From the NCBI RefSeq assembly GCF_042186555.1, contig NC_133335.1:172667919-172731918 (forward strand): 64,000 nt of DNA, read 5' to 3'. Position 1 is the first letter of the stretch, and each line of letters begins with the position of its first letter. A program made the position numbers and the translations under genes. The notes beneath the pieces are model-generated. The model was not told the origin of the DNA, did no database searches, and saw only the letters and a program-made list of their open reading frames with translations. Positions 1-9,654 of the stretch are shown here, one piece after another. Source of the stretch: Aquarana catesbeiana (taxonomy: Eukaryota > Chordata > Amphibia > Anura > Ranidae).

Positions 1-106
1 AATGATTGAATGCTGATACAAGTGTTTTAAATGTGATCTGGCCAATCATTGTTGTTTCCCAGGCAAAGGCTGTGTCAGGTGAGTTGTGCTGGGTCCTAAA
101 GGGATC

Positions 107-676
107 CTAGTACTGACAATCAATAAATACAAGAGAACAAGTTCCATTGGCAGCTATACATGCCCACGCAATGACACTACCACCACCATGCTTCACTGAT
201 GAGGTGGTATGCTTTGGATCATGAGCAGTTCCTTTCCTTCTCCATACTCTTCTCTTCCCATCACTCTGGAACAAGTTGATCTTGGTCTCATCTGTCCATA
301 GGATGTTGTTCCAGAACTGTGAAGGCTTTTTTAGATGTTGTTTGGCAAACTCTAATCTGACCTTCCTGTTTTTGAGGCTCACCAATGGTTCTACACCTAC
401 CTCCTGGAGAGTGTTCTTTATCTAGCCAACTGTTGTGAAGGGTGTTTTCTTCACCAGGGAAAGAATTATTCGGTCATCCACCACAGTTGTTTTCCGTGGT
501 CTTCCAGGGCTTTTGGTGTTGCTGAGCTTACTGGTGCATTCTTTCTTTTTAAGGATGATCCAAACAGTTGATTTGGCCACACCTAATGTTTTTGCTACCT
601 CTCTGATGGGTTTGTTTTGTTTTTTCACCCTAATGATGGCTTGCTTCACTGATAGTGACAGCTCTTTGGATCTCAT
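107..676 (-). pseudogene. Tc1-like transposase, broken
   Basis: Two minus-strand reading frames belong to one former gene. The upstream part begins at the ATG at 676 (MRSKELSLSV) and carries the paired helix-turn-helix DNA-binding region, with the GRPRKT hook typical of Tc1 transposases. The downstream part (107-385) carries the start of the DDE catalytic domain, with first aspartate in WTDETK and the family signature VKHGGGSV. The frame is lost between them near 386-421, and the second aspartate and the final acidic residue are absent. The product would cut and paste DNA at TA sites; this copy cannot. The family assignment is secure from the motifs, and the length is well under the usual 340 residues or so. 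Confidence 0.85.
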
Positions 677-1034
677 TTTGAGAGTTGACATCAACAGATT
701 CCAAATGCAAATAGCACACTTGAAATGAACTCTGGACCTTTTATCTGCTCCTTGTAAATGGGATAATGAGGGAATAACACACACCTGGCCATGGAACAGC
801 TGAGCAGCCAATTGTCCCATTACTTTTGGTCCCTTAAAAAGTGGGAGGCACATATACAAACTGTTGTAATTCCTACACCATTTACCTGATTTGGATGTAA
901 ATACCCTCAAATTAAAGCTGGGAGTCTGCAGTTAAAGCACATCTTGTTTGTTTCATTTCAAATCCATTGTGGTAGTGTATAGAGCCAAAAAGATTAGAAT
1001 TGTGTCAATGTCCTAATATTTATGGACCTGACTG
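107..1034 (-). mobile_element. Tc1/mariner-like transposon, truncated
   Basis: The right end (1016-1034) is a Tc1-type terminal inverted repeat reading CAGTCAGGTCCATAAATAT on the minus strand, followed by the TA dinucleotide at 1035-1036 that Tc1/mariner elements duplicate. A broken transposase lies inside on the minus strand. The left end, including the region for the second catalytic aspartate and the other inverted repeat, is missing or outside the window. Bases 1-106 hold nothing I recognise. A second fragment of the same family lies at 57254-58049. Confidence 0.85.
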
Positions 1035-1036
1035 TA

Positions 1037-1965
1037 TATGGTGGCAGGTTGGCTCTCCTGCGCAAATTGCATATATGTACGACGGTTCCTTTAAGAGCCA
1101 TAGCAGCGTGTGCGCGCGCACCCGCACCCGCTCCCGATGCGCATGGCCAGTGGGTGCGATCGTCACCTGCCACCCGCGATCGCGGGCATGAGAGCCAAAA
1201 CAGGGATTTGTCTGTTCTGACAGGGGAGGAGAGACAGATCCTGTGTTCCTACTAAGTAGGAACAGCGATCTGGCTCCTCCTCTAGTCAGTCACATCCCCT
1301 CACAGTTAGAAACACACCTAGGGAACACACTTAACCCCTTGATCGCCCCCTAGTGTTAACCCCTTCCCTGCCAGTGACATTTATACAGTAATTAGTGCAT
1401 TTTTATAGCACTGATTGCTGTATAAATGTCAGCAGTCCTAAAAAAGTGTTAAAAGTGTCTGATCTGTCCGTCGCAATGCCGCAGTCCCGCTAAAAATCAC
1501 AGATCGCCGTCATTACTAGTAAAAAAAAAACAAAAAAAATAAAAATGCCATAAATCCATTCCCTATTTTGTAGACGCTATAACTTTTGCACAAACCAATC
1601 AATATACGCTTATTGCGATTTTTTTTTACCAAAAATATGTAGAAGAATACATATTGGCCTAAACTAATGAAGAAATTCGTTTTTTTTTACATTTTTTGGG
1701 ATATTTATTATAGCAAAAATAAAAAAATATTGTTTTTTTTTTTTAAAATGTCACTCTTTTTTTGTTTATAGAGCAAAAAATAAAAAACACAGAGATGATC
1801 AAACACCACCAAAAGAAAGCTCTATTTGTGGGAAAAAAAGGACGTCAATTTTGTTTGGGTACAACGTTGCACGACCTCGCAATTGTCAGTTAAAGCGACG
1901 CAGTGCCGTATAGCAAAAAATGGCCTGGTCATTAAGGGGGCAAACCTTTCCTGGGGCTGACGTAG
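1037..1965. repeat. TTAA-flanked interspersed repeat (non-autonomous)
   Basis: This AT-rich stretch ends at 1965 just before TTAA (1966-1969). Its last 150 bases match the right ends of the repeats at 41173-41513 and 47664-48852 (shared words such as AAAGAAAGCTCTATTTGTG and CGCAATTGTCA). The left half is CpG-rich and the middle has poly-A and poly-T runs. No transposase is visible. TTAA flanks suggest mobilisation by a piggyBac- or Kolobok-type enzyme; that is inference. The left terminus against the Tc1 end at 1036 is not clean. Confidence 0.65.
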
Positions 1966-1969
1966 TTAA

Positions 1970-2155
1970 ACGAAAATCGTTCGTTCTGTTCCCGTACCAG
2001 AAAAATTTTGGAGTTTGTCCCTTCGGGAATTTTCGTATGAAAATTCGGAATCGGCTGGTTTTGTACACACTATTGTGTACACACTATACGAAAATTGTCT
2101 GAAAATTCTTTGGACTAAAATGCTCACCCGATTTTCTTATAGTGTGTACGAGCCT
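1970..2155. repeat. Degenerate Harbinger-type MITE
   Basis: The right end reads GTGTGTACGAGCCTTTA, resembling the termini of Harbinger copy 2 (GTACGAGGCT). The interior holds GTACACAC and CGAAAAT words seen in the Harbinger MITEs. The left terminus is not recognisable, so this is a partial or decayed copy. Confidence 0.45.
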
Positions 2156-2162
2156 TTATTCA

Positions 2163-2203
2163 CACCGCACTACACTGTATTATATACTCTGCACTGCACT
2201 ATA
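2163..2203. repeat. Minisatellite, left remnant (TATACTCTGCACTGCACTA type)
   Basis: Short array of ACTGCACT / TATTATATACTCTGC units. The same array resumes at 9027, on the other side of the Tc1-like element, showing that the element inserted into a pre-existing array. Confidence 0.75.
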
Positions 2204-2993
2204 TAGTGCCTTGAAAAAGTATTCATATCCCTTGACATTTTCCACATTTTGTCATGTTACAACCAAATATGTAAATGTCTTTTATTGGGATTTTTTTGTG
2301 ATAAACCAACACAAAGTGGCACATAATTGTGAATTGAAAGGAAAATGATAAATTGTTTTCAAATTTTTTTACAAATATTCAGCCCCCCTGAGTCAATACT
2401 TTGTAGAACCACCTTTCGCTGCAATTACAGCTGCAAGTCTTTTTGGGTATGTCTCAACCAGCTTTGCATAACTAGAAAGTACGTTTTTTTGCCCATTCTT
2501 CTTAGCAAAATAGCCCAAGCTCTGTCAGATTCAGGGGCGTTTCTAGGTGGCAAAAAGACCAGGGGCTTCAGCCGGAAACAGGGTTGTTTTTTCCATTGGG
2601 CATGCTGGGCAGTTGCCCGGGGGCCCCACTTGTCTGGAGTGCCCAATCCAGGGCCGATTGTCAGCGCTGCAATCTGCTGCTTAAAGTTGACTGACTGCAC
2701 TGGTTGCTCACTTGCTAGAATCGCCGGCCACCTGGCGTCTAGCTAGCAACCAGTGACGTCAGTCAGAGGCCGCGGCCACCCCAGCATTCATAGCGCGCCG
2801 CGGCCGCCCCAGCAGCTAGTGAACAAGCTCCGCCCACCTCTGCCATGTTCTTCAGACAGCGTGGAGAGGGAGCGGAGCGGAGACGGCCCTTGACAGCTGG
2901 CGCTGCCTTGCTGCTGTGAGTGACACACTGTACTGCACCAGGCCGGCGGCCTCAAGTAAGTATAACACTGTCTACTTAAGTAAGTTCAAGTTG

Positions 2994-3140
2994 TGCATCA
3001 AACACAGCCACTGTCTGTGCCCCTCAAAAGCTGCCACTGTGCCCATCAAAGCTGCCACTGTGCCCATCAAAGCTGTCACTGTGCCCATCAAACACAGCCA
3101 CTGTGCCTATCAAACGCTGCCACTGTGCCATCAAACTCAT
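2994..3140. repeat. Minisatellite, GCCACTGTGCCCATCAAA unit
   Basis: Repeats of about 22 bp (GCCACTGTGCCCATCAAA plus a few bases). The unit is the same as in the larger array at 43330-43700. Cys/His-rich reading frames across it are by-products of the repeat. Confidence 0.85.
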
Positions 3141-3365
3141 GTTATATTGTCCAAAGGTTGTGTTCATGTTTAAACACTGATTTTGTTGGAAGTACCGATA
3201 AATATAGCCTTATTGATAATTTGCATTCTTATTCTTGTGCGTGATTGTGTAGACAGGGCCCCAGTGCACTGTATTGCCCGGGTGCCTATAATGCTCTTAA
3301 AATGTCCCTGGCTGGAAACATGGGGGGGGGTGTATGTGACGCAGGCTTTTTTTGGGGGGCTGTAA

Positions 3366-3880
3366 CCTACCTGAACTACATACACTGACCTACCTGACCT
3401 ATATACACTGACGGTAATGACTCACATACACTGACCTACCTGACCTACATACACTGGCCTACATACACTGACGGTAGAGACCTACATACTCTGACCTACA
3501 TGACCTACATACACTGACCTACATGACCTACATACACTGACCTACGTACACTGACTTACATACACTGACCTACCTGACCTACATACACTGACCTACATAC
3601 ACTGACCTACCTGACCTACATACACTGACGGTAGTGACCTACATACACTGACCTACATACACTTACCTACATGACCTACATACACTGACGGTAGTGACCT
3701 ACATACACTGACTTACATACACTGACCTACCTGACCTACATACACTGACCTACATACACTGACCTACATGACCTACATACACTGACGGTAGTGACTTACA
3801 TACACTGACCTACATACACTGATGATAGTGACCTACATACAGTGACCTACCTGATCTACATACACTGACCTACCTAATGA
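3366..3880. repeat. Minisatellite, ACATACACTGACCTACCTG unit
   Basis: Variable tandem units built from CTACATACACTGACC and GACCTACCT. The array is interrupted by the foldback element and resumes at 5228-5485, so both blocks are one original array. Confidence 0.9.
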
Positions 3881-4068
3881 AAAAACAGAAAAGAGAGGGC
3901 GCACCAGCCTTGTGCATTATCCTTTAGTACATTTATTCAAAAAACATAATTAAATAATACTCACAAAGGTAGGATGAAAATAATGCTTGTAACAGTCTTT
4001 GACATATGGCAGTCTGTCCACTGATAACAATCTCCAGATCCTAGAGAGAGGTCATGCGAACCGCTGAT

Positions 4069-4108
4069 GGCTGACACGTTTCCAAGGTATACCTTCTTCC
4101 TCAGAGCC
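4069..4108 (-). ncRNA. Hammerhead-ribozyme-like motif (left arm)
   Basis: On the minus strand: GGCT, then CTGAGGA (fits CUGANGA), then a hairpin AAGG-TATA-CCTT, then GGAAAC, then GTGTC, then AGCC. GGCT and AGCC can form stem I, the hairpin stem II, and GUC is an acceptable cleavage triplet. Stem III would be minimal. Activity is not shown. Confidence 0.5.
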
Positions 4109-4454
4109 TAACAGTGTTACTCTCTTGCAGCTACTTATACATGTGTTCATCTGGGAAACACATCCCAGATCTACTCTAAAAGCCCCTCCCCCAAAAAATG
4201 GGTGGTCTTGTAAAAGGCGGACCTTAACTGAATATTTACAGCCAACCGTATATTTACACACATGTGTATACATACTAACCATCACATACGCACATGTACA
4301 ATGCATGCACCCGATGGTTGGCTGTAAATATTCAGTTAAGGTCCACCTTTTACAAGACCACCCATTTTTTGGGGGAGGGGCTTTTAGAGTAGATCTGGGA
4401 TGTGTTTCCTAGATGAACACATGTATAAGTAGCTGCAAGAGAGTAACACAATTA

Positions 4455-4876
4455 TGCCCTGTACACACGGTCGAAAAAAGTGTGATAGGACCTTGTTGTC
4501 GGAAATTCCAACCGTGTGTGGGCTCCATCACACATTTTCCATCGGAATTTCTGACACACAAAGTTTGAGAGCTTACTATAAAATTTTCCGACAACAAAAT
4601 CCATTGTCGGAAATTCCGATTGTGTGTACACAAATCTGACGCACAAAGTGCCACGCATGCTCAGAATAAATTAAGAGACAAAAGCTATTGGCTACTGCCC
4701 AGTTTATAGTCCCGACGTACGTGTTTCACGTTGCCGCGTTGAGAACGATTGGATTTTCCGACAACTTTGTGTGACCGTGTGTATGCAAGACAAGTTTGAG
4801 CCAACATCCATCGGAAAAAATCCATGGATTTTGTTGTCGGAATGTCCGGTCAATGTCCGATCGTGTGTATAGGGCA
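4455..4876. mobile_element. Harbinger-type MITE
   Basis: Ends TGCCCTGTACACAC and GTGTGTATAGGGCA are inverted and match Harbinger copy 1. The flanking 3-bp duplication TTA (4452-4454, 4877-4879) is the Harbinger signature. No coding content. It was probably mobilised by a copy-1-type transposase. Confidence 0.9.
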
Positions 4877-4879
4877 TTA

Positions 4880-4919
4880 GGCTCTGAGGAAAAAGATATA
4901 CCTTCGAAACGCGTCAGCC
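4880..4919 (+). ncRNA. Hammerhead-ribozyme-like motif (right arm)
   Basis: Same motif as the left arm, on the plus strand: GGCT, CTGAGGA, a stem II region ending CCTT, CGAAAC, GCGTC, AGCC. Stem I (GGCT/AGCC) is perfect; stem II is slightly worn (one base lost against the left arm). The Harbinger MITE inserted immediately before it. Confidence 0.5.
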
Positions 4920-5227
4920 AGCAGCGGTTCGCATGACCTCTCTCTAGGATCTGGAGATTGTTATCAGTGGATAGACTGCCATATGTCAAAGATTGTTACA
5001 AGCGTGATATTCATTCTTCCTTTGTGAGTAGTTTTTAATTATGTTTTTTGAATTAATGTACTAAAGGATAATGCACAAGGCTGGTGCGCCCTCTCTTTTC
5101 TGTTTTTTCATTTGACCACTAGGATATCCCTATCCTGGAGGGCAGCAAGGCCGAAAGCTATTGTCCATTCTGATCTTTGGACTGCCTAGTCAACACACCC
5201 GTGTGCAAGAGTATTTGTTTTTGTTGT

Positions 5228-5485
5228 ACTGTACACTGACCTACCTACACTGACCTACATACACTGACCTACCTACACTGACCTACCTACACTGACCTAC
5301 CTACACATACTGACCTACCTACACTGATCTACATACACTGACCTACCTACACTGACCTGCCTACACTGACCTGCCTACACTGACCTGCCTACACTGACCT
5401 ACCTACACTGATCTGCCTACACTGACCTACCTACACTGACCTGCCTGATCTACATACACTGACATTTACATACACTGTCTGACCT
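5228..5485. repeat. Minisatellite, continuation of ACACTGACCTACCT array
   Basis: Same unit as 3366-3880, here mostly without the ACATA part. It follows the foldback insertion directly. The rest of the hAT element to 5933 is GC-rich and holds nothing I recognise as a gene. Confidence 0.9.
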
Positions 5486-5941
5486 ACCTCAGCTCAGTCG
5501 TGCTGTGCGGTGTCACAGCAGGCAGTCAGTCAGTCAGTCAGTTGTCAGAGGAGGAGTCGAGGAGGAGAGGAGAGCCACCCACCCGAGCACCGAGCGGGGA
5601 TGTGGCGCAGCGGCCGCATTGTAATTCCTGCCTACTGGAGCCTGCAGCGCCTATAATGGACGTCACACGTCCCGTGGTCATTGGACCAGTGGGACGTCCA
5701 TCATAGGTGTTGCAGGCTCCAGAAGGCGGGACCTGCTATGGCACTCGGCCGCACTCGGCAGGACTCAGCCACACTCAGCGGCACTCGGCCACACTCGGCG
5801 GCGTTCAGGATCAGATCGGTCCCATCGCTCGCCACTCGGGGCTAACAATGGAGAGCTGCATGCCTGAGACTCGGGGCTTTTGGGTCACATTCGGGGCTTC
5901 AGCCCCCCCCAGCCCCCCCTGCTGGTGCCCCTGGTCAGATT

Positions 5942-6503
5942 GGATGGAGAGCATCTGTGAACAGCAATTTTTAAGTCTTCTCAATTGGATTTAGGTCTGG
6001 ACTTTGACTGGGCCATTCTAACAAATAATGAATATGCTTTGATCTAAACCATTTCATTGTAGCTCTGGCTGTATGTTTAGGGTCATTGTCCTGCTGGAAG
6101 GTGAACCTCCACTCCAGTCTCAAGTTTTTTGCAGACTAACAGGTTTTCTTCTAAGATTACCCTGTATTTAGCTCCATCCATCTTCCCCTCAACTCCGACC
6201 AGCTTCCCTGGTCCTGATGAAGAAAAGCATCCCCACAACATGATCCTGCCACCATCGTGTTTCACGGATGGTGTGTTCAGGGTGATGTGCAGTGTTCGTT
6301 TTCCGCCACACATAGCGTTTTGCTTTAATCCAAAAAGTTCAATTTTGGTCTTATCTGACCAGAGCACCTTCTTCCTTGTTTGCTGTGTCCCCCACATGGC
6401 TTCTCGCAAACCGCAAATGGGATTTCTTATGGCTTTCTTTCAACAATGACTTTCTTCTTGCCACTCTTCCATAAAGGCCAGATTTGTGGAGTGAATGACT
6501 AAT
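5942..6503 (-). pseudogene. Tc1-like transposase, catalytic remnant
   Basis: Minus-strand DDE domain in shifted frames. The longest frame (6083-6409) contains the first aspartate in WSDKTK and the block VKHDGGRIMLWGCFSS. In another frame near 6066-6100 the second aspartate block QQDNDPKHTARA is intact, and near 5988-6033 the third acidic residue block WPSQSPDLNPIE is readable. At least one frameshift and a small deletion separate these. The C-terminal codons continue on the other side of the hAT-type insertion, at 2425-2524. The N-terminal DNA-binding part is missing. Loss of function is certain and family membership is secure. Confidence 0.85.
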
Positions 6504-7671
6504 TCCGTGTACACACGGGCGGACTTTCTGACCGGACTGGTCCGACGGACCGAATACGGCGGACAATCCGACCGTGTGTGGGCTGCATCGGACTTCCGAC
6601 GGACCATTTTGGTCGGAAATCCGACGGACTTTAGATTTGAAACCTGCTTCAAATCTTTACGTCTTAACTCCGCCGGACTCAGTTCCTAACGGAAAGCCCG
6701 TTCGTCTGTATGCTGGTCCGACGGACCAGATATGACGCAAGGGCAGGGTACTACATCTCGCGCTCGCTGCAATAGGAAAAACAAATTTTCCTATTTTGGC
6801 GAGCGCAAGGGTGAGGCAATGATGTCTCTTAGGTCTGGTATGGAAAGAACAGCGTGGGGTCCCCCCAAAATCCATACCAGACCCCTATCCGAGCACGCAG
6901 CCCGGCCAGTCAGGAAAGGGGGTGGGGACTAGCGAGTGCCCCCCCTCCTGAACCATACCAGGCCGCATGCCCTCAACATGGGGGGTGGGTGCTTTGGGGT
7001 AGGGGGGCACCCTGCGGCCCCCCCACCCCAAAGCACCTTGTCCCCATGTTGATGAGGACAAGGGCCTCTTCCCGACAACCCTGGCCGTTGGTTGTTGGGG
7101 GTCTGCGGGCGGGCGGCTTTTTGGAATCCGGGAGCCCCCTTTAATAAGGGGGCACCCAGATCCTGGCCCCCCACCCTATGTGAATGAGTATGGGGTACAT
7201 CGTACCCCTACCCATTCACCTAAGGAAAAAGTGTCAATAAAAAACACACTACACAGGTTTTTAAAGTAATTTATTAGACAGCCCCGGGGTTCTTCTTCCG
7301 ACTTCGGGGGTCTTCTTCCGACTCCGCCGCTCTCTCCAGCCTCTTCTCCCGGTGTCCGTTTCTTCTCCCGCTCTCCGGCCTCTTCTCCCGGTGTTCGACC
7401 TCTTCTCCCGGTGTCCATTTCTTCTGCCGGCTCCTTCGCTATCTTCTGCCGCTCTTTTGCTAGCGGTGGCCCAGACTTCTGCATCGTCTTCTTCCCTCTT
7501 CTCTTCTTCCGATTTTGACACGACACTTTCTCCCGCTGTAATGCTGTGTGAGCGCTCCGCAATGACTTATATAGGCGGTGACCCCGCCCCCGTATGACGT
7601 CACAGTCCCTAGGCATGCTGGGACTGTGACGTCATAAGGGGGCGTGGTCAACATCACCCGGTAACCTGGTA
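6504..7671. repeat. Composite repeat: Harbinger-like MITE part plus GC-rich unit
   Basis: The left part (6505-6725) begins TCCGTGTACACACGGGCGGA and has inverted GGTCCGACGGACC blocks like a Harbinger-type MITE. The rest is GC-rich, with CT-rich runs of CTTCTCCCGGTGT and a CRE-like palindrome TGACGTCA near 7596. Lys/Glu-rich antisense frames are low-complexity by-products. It replaced about half of the surrounding Tc1 transposase. No clean target duplication was seen. Confidence 0.5.
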
Positions 7672-7713
7672 ATACTGAGAATAAATTACACACAGGTGGA
7701 CTATATTTATTAA

Positions 7714-8768
7714 TGTAGCAATAACTCTCGGTGGAGCTGCTGGTTTAAGCGGGCTTGTTACTTTCACTCTCCTTCCCTCTATTTCACCGGCACCGGGTCT
7801 AGGGTTCCGTTGAGTTTAGCTCCGGACGATACAAGCACCAACACTTCAGTACGTTTTCAATGCTTTATTGAACTATTAACGAAGGAAGTAGCAGGAAAGA
7901 GGCAAAAGGGAAACTGCAGGGAAAGCTCAAATACTTTTTCTGTAGGATTCTTGACAAATGTCCTTTAGGGTTGAATATTACAGTAGAATGCGCTCCCCTT
8001 GTGGGACACACTCTTTCCTCGCCTGGATAGGCCTCTCTCACTTGCCTAGCAGCCAGTACGTAGCACGAACAAAAGTCTTTGCCACAGACTTGCTTGGGAT
8101 GAACCCGTACGATCCTCTGCCACAGGATGTATTGGTTTTGCGGTGAATGTCAGTCACAGTGCTTTAACCTTTAAGCCAAACCCGGCAACACTATGCTGTG
8201 AAGTTACTTTAGGATACGTCCTCCAACCGAGTCACCAGGCCCCTCTCCAGACCAGCACTCTGCGTGATCCTTCCATGACGGGCCCTCCCCTGGGATCTCC
8301 TCGGTTGTCCAGCTTCTTCACTCTGGATAGACAGCTCAGGACCATTCCTCGGCTGCTGTGGTAGGCCCCAGACAAGCTTCTGGGCCCACCCATGTGCCGC
8401 AGTGACGTGGGCCTCCGGAATGGAGGACCACGAGGTAGCACTCTAACGCATACCTGTCGGCCAGGAGGGCCAGCAGGTGGCTGTAAAACGACCCTAGAAC
8501 ATGGCGTCTGTCCCATAAATACCCTCTCCCAGAATCCCACTCGGAGGACCACCTCCATCGAGTTGTCTCTGGGACAGAAGAGCATCCATACGCTTTGACA
8601 CGTTGCCTTTCCAACACTAGCCAATAGTAACAACGACACCCACCGGCCCAGTATGGAAACACATGCAACGTCAGCCAAGCTGGAACAGAGGCAAATCTAA
8701 CTACCCCTAACAAGCAATTTACTAAATTTACCTATCAGATGGTAGATCGCAAATCTACCAGCGCTACA
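7714..8768 (-). mobile_element. Solo LTR
   Basis: 1,055 bp beginning TGTAGC and ending GCTACA, flanked by TTAA (7710-7713, 8769-8772), with the Tc1 sequence resuming on both sides. Read on the minus strand it has a TATTTATGGGA TATA-like box and, later, an AATAAA signal (near 7866-7871), the order expected in an LTR. A related, truncated copy in the opposite orientation starts at 58131. No internal coding region is attached, as expected after recombination between LTRs. A TTAA-specific DNA transposon is an alternative, but the TATA/AATAAA order favours an LTR. Confidence 0.65.
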
Positions 8769-9027
8769 TTAATTAGGTGACTTCTGAAGGCAATTGCTTC
8801 CACTAGATTTTAGTTAGGGGTATCAGAGTAAAGGGGGCTGAATACAAATGCACACTCACTTTTTAGATATTTATTTGTAAAAAAATGTGAAAACCATTTA
8901 TCATTTTCATTCCACTTCACAATTATGTGTCACTTTGTGTTGGTTTATCACATAAAATCCCAATAAAATACGTTTATGTTTTTGGTTGTAACATAGCAAA
9001 ATGTGGATAATTTCAAGGGGTATGTAT

Positions 9028-9436
9028 ACTCTGCACTTCACTATATACGCTGCACTGCACTGCCCTATATACTCTGCACTTCACTATATATGCTGCACTG
9101 CACTGTATTATATACTCTGCACTGCACTACACTGACTGCACTGTATTATATATTCTACACTGACTGCACTGCATTATATGCACTACACTGGCTGCACTGC
9201 ATTATATACACTACACGAACTGCACTGTATTAAATAGACTACACTGACTGCACTGTATTATATATTCAACACTGCCTGCACTGTATTATATATTCTACAC
9301 TGCCTGCACTGTATTATATATTGTACATTGACTGCACTGTATTATATACAATACACTGACTGCACTGTATTATATACACTACACTGACTGCACTGTATTA
9401 TATATTCTACACTGACTGGAGGCTGAATCCACTAAC
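9028..9436. repeat. Minisatellite, ACTGACTGCACTGTATTATATA unit
   Basis: Units of roughly 30-35 bp built from CTGCACTGTATTATATA and CTACACTGA. It continues the array at 2163-2203 across the inserted Tc1-like element and appears to be the inner part of the truncated hAT element ending at 9654. Confidence 0.9.
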
Positions 9437-9654
9437 TAACCTGCCTAATCTATCTCCACTATATCACACTACATATGGCCACAGTGTAAGCAGCCTTATA
9501 TAGTGTGAGGCGTGGACTTAGCCCCTGAGCCGTGATTGTCCAAAGGCGGTGGACGAACCTCCCACGAGCGCCACATATGTTAGTTTGTTCTACGAACAAA
9601 CAGCTGATGTTTGAGTCAAACTTACGTTTGACTTGAACTTCAAGCCCATCACTA
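9437..9654 (-). mobile_element. hAT element, truncated end
   Basis: Sequence here (GCCTTATATAGTGTGAGGCGTG and what follows) matches the right terminal region of the intact hAT at 33254-39777. It ends CCCATCACTA, close to that element's CTCATCCCTA. The left end is lost, so no target duplication can be paired. It preserves the putative promoter side of the transposase gene only. Confidence 0.65.

Larger units (their letters stand above)
3881..5228. mobile_element. Foldback element with hammerhead-like motifs
   Basis: Two long inverted arms: 3881 to about 4300 and about 4315 to 5112. The outer arms read ACAGAAAAGAGAGGGCGCAC and its complement, and the centre near 4300 turns around a few bases. 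The right arm is interrupted by the Harbinger MITE. A non-inverted tail follows (5113-5228). Each arm carries one hammerhead-like motif. The element sits inside a minisatellite array, so its target duplication cannot be defined. The arrangement (arms plus a one-sided tail) resembles 59447-60456. Confidence 0.75.
2532..5933. mobile_element. hAT-type non-autonomous element (CAGGGGC ends)
   Basis: The element starts CAGGGGCGTTTCTAG and ends GCTGGTGCCCCTG, so the termini are inverted (CAGGGGC). It is flanked by a perfect 8-bp duplication GTCAGATT (2524-2531 and 5934-5941), the hallmark of hAT transposition, and the flanks join back into one Tc1 sequence. No transposase frame is visible. The interior holds GC-rich segments, three minisatellite blocks and the foldback insertion at 3881-5228. 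Confidence 0.85.
2204..9027 (-). mobile_element. Tc1-like transposon, host of nested insertions
   Basis: The left terminus (2204 onward, AGTGCCTTGAAAAAGTATTC) and the right terminus (ending at 9027, with TTTCAAGGGGTATG) are inverted copies of a widespread Tc1-like terminal region. The element's own sequence survives in four blocks: 2204-2531, 5942-6503, 7672-7713 and 8769-9027. Between them lie a hAT-type element, a composite repeat and a solo LTR. The transposase is on the minus strand and lacks most of its N-terminal half, lost at the composite repeat. The last bases of the right inverted repeat are gone. Confidence 0.85.

Noticed and set aside
1060..1255. Arg-rich plus-strand frames near 1000-1255
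   Set aside because: They cross the Tc1 end into a CpG-rich repeat; no family motif.
7176..7616. Lys/Glu-rich 146-codon frame on the minus strand
   Set aside because: Antisense of CTTCTCCCGGTGT-rich low-complexity DNA; no homology motif.
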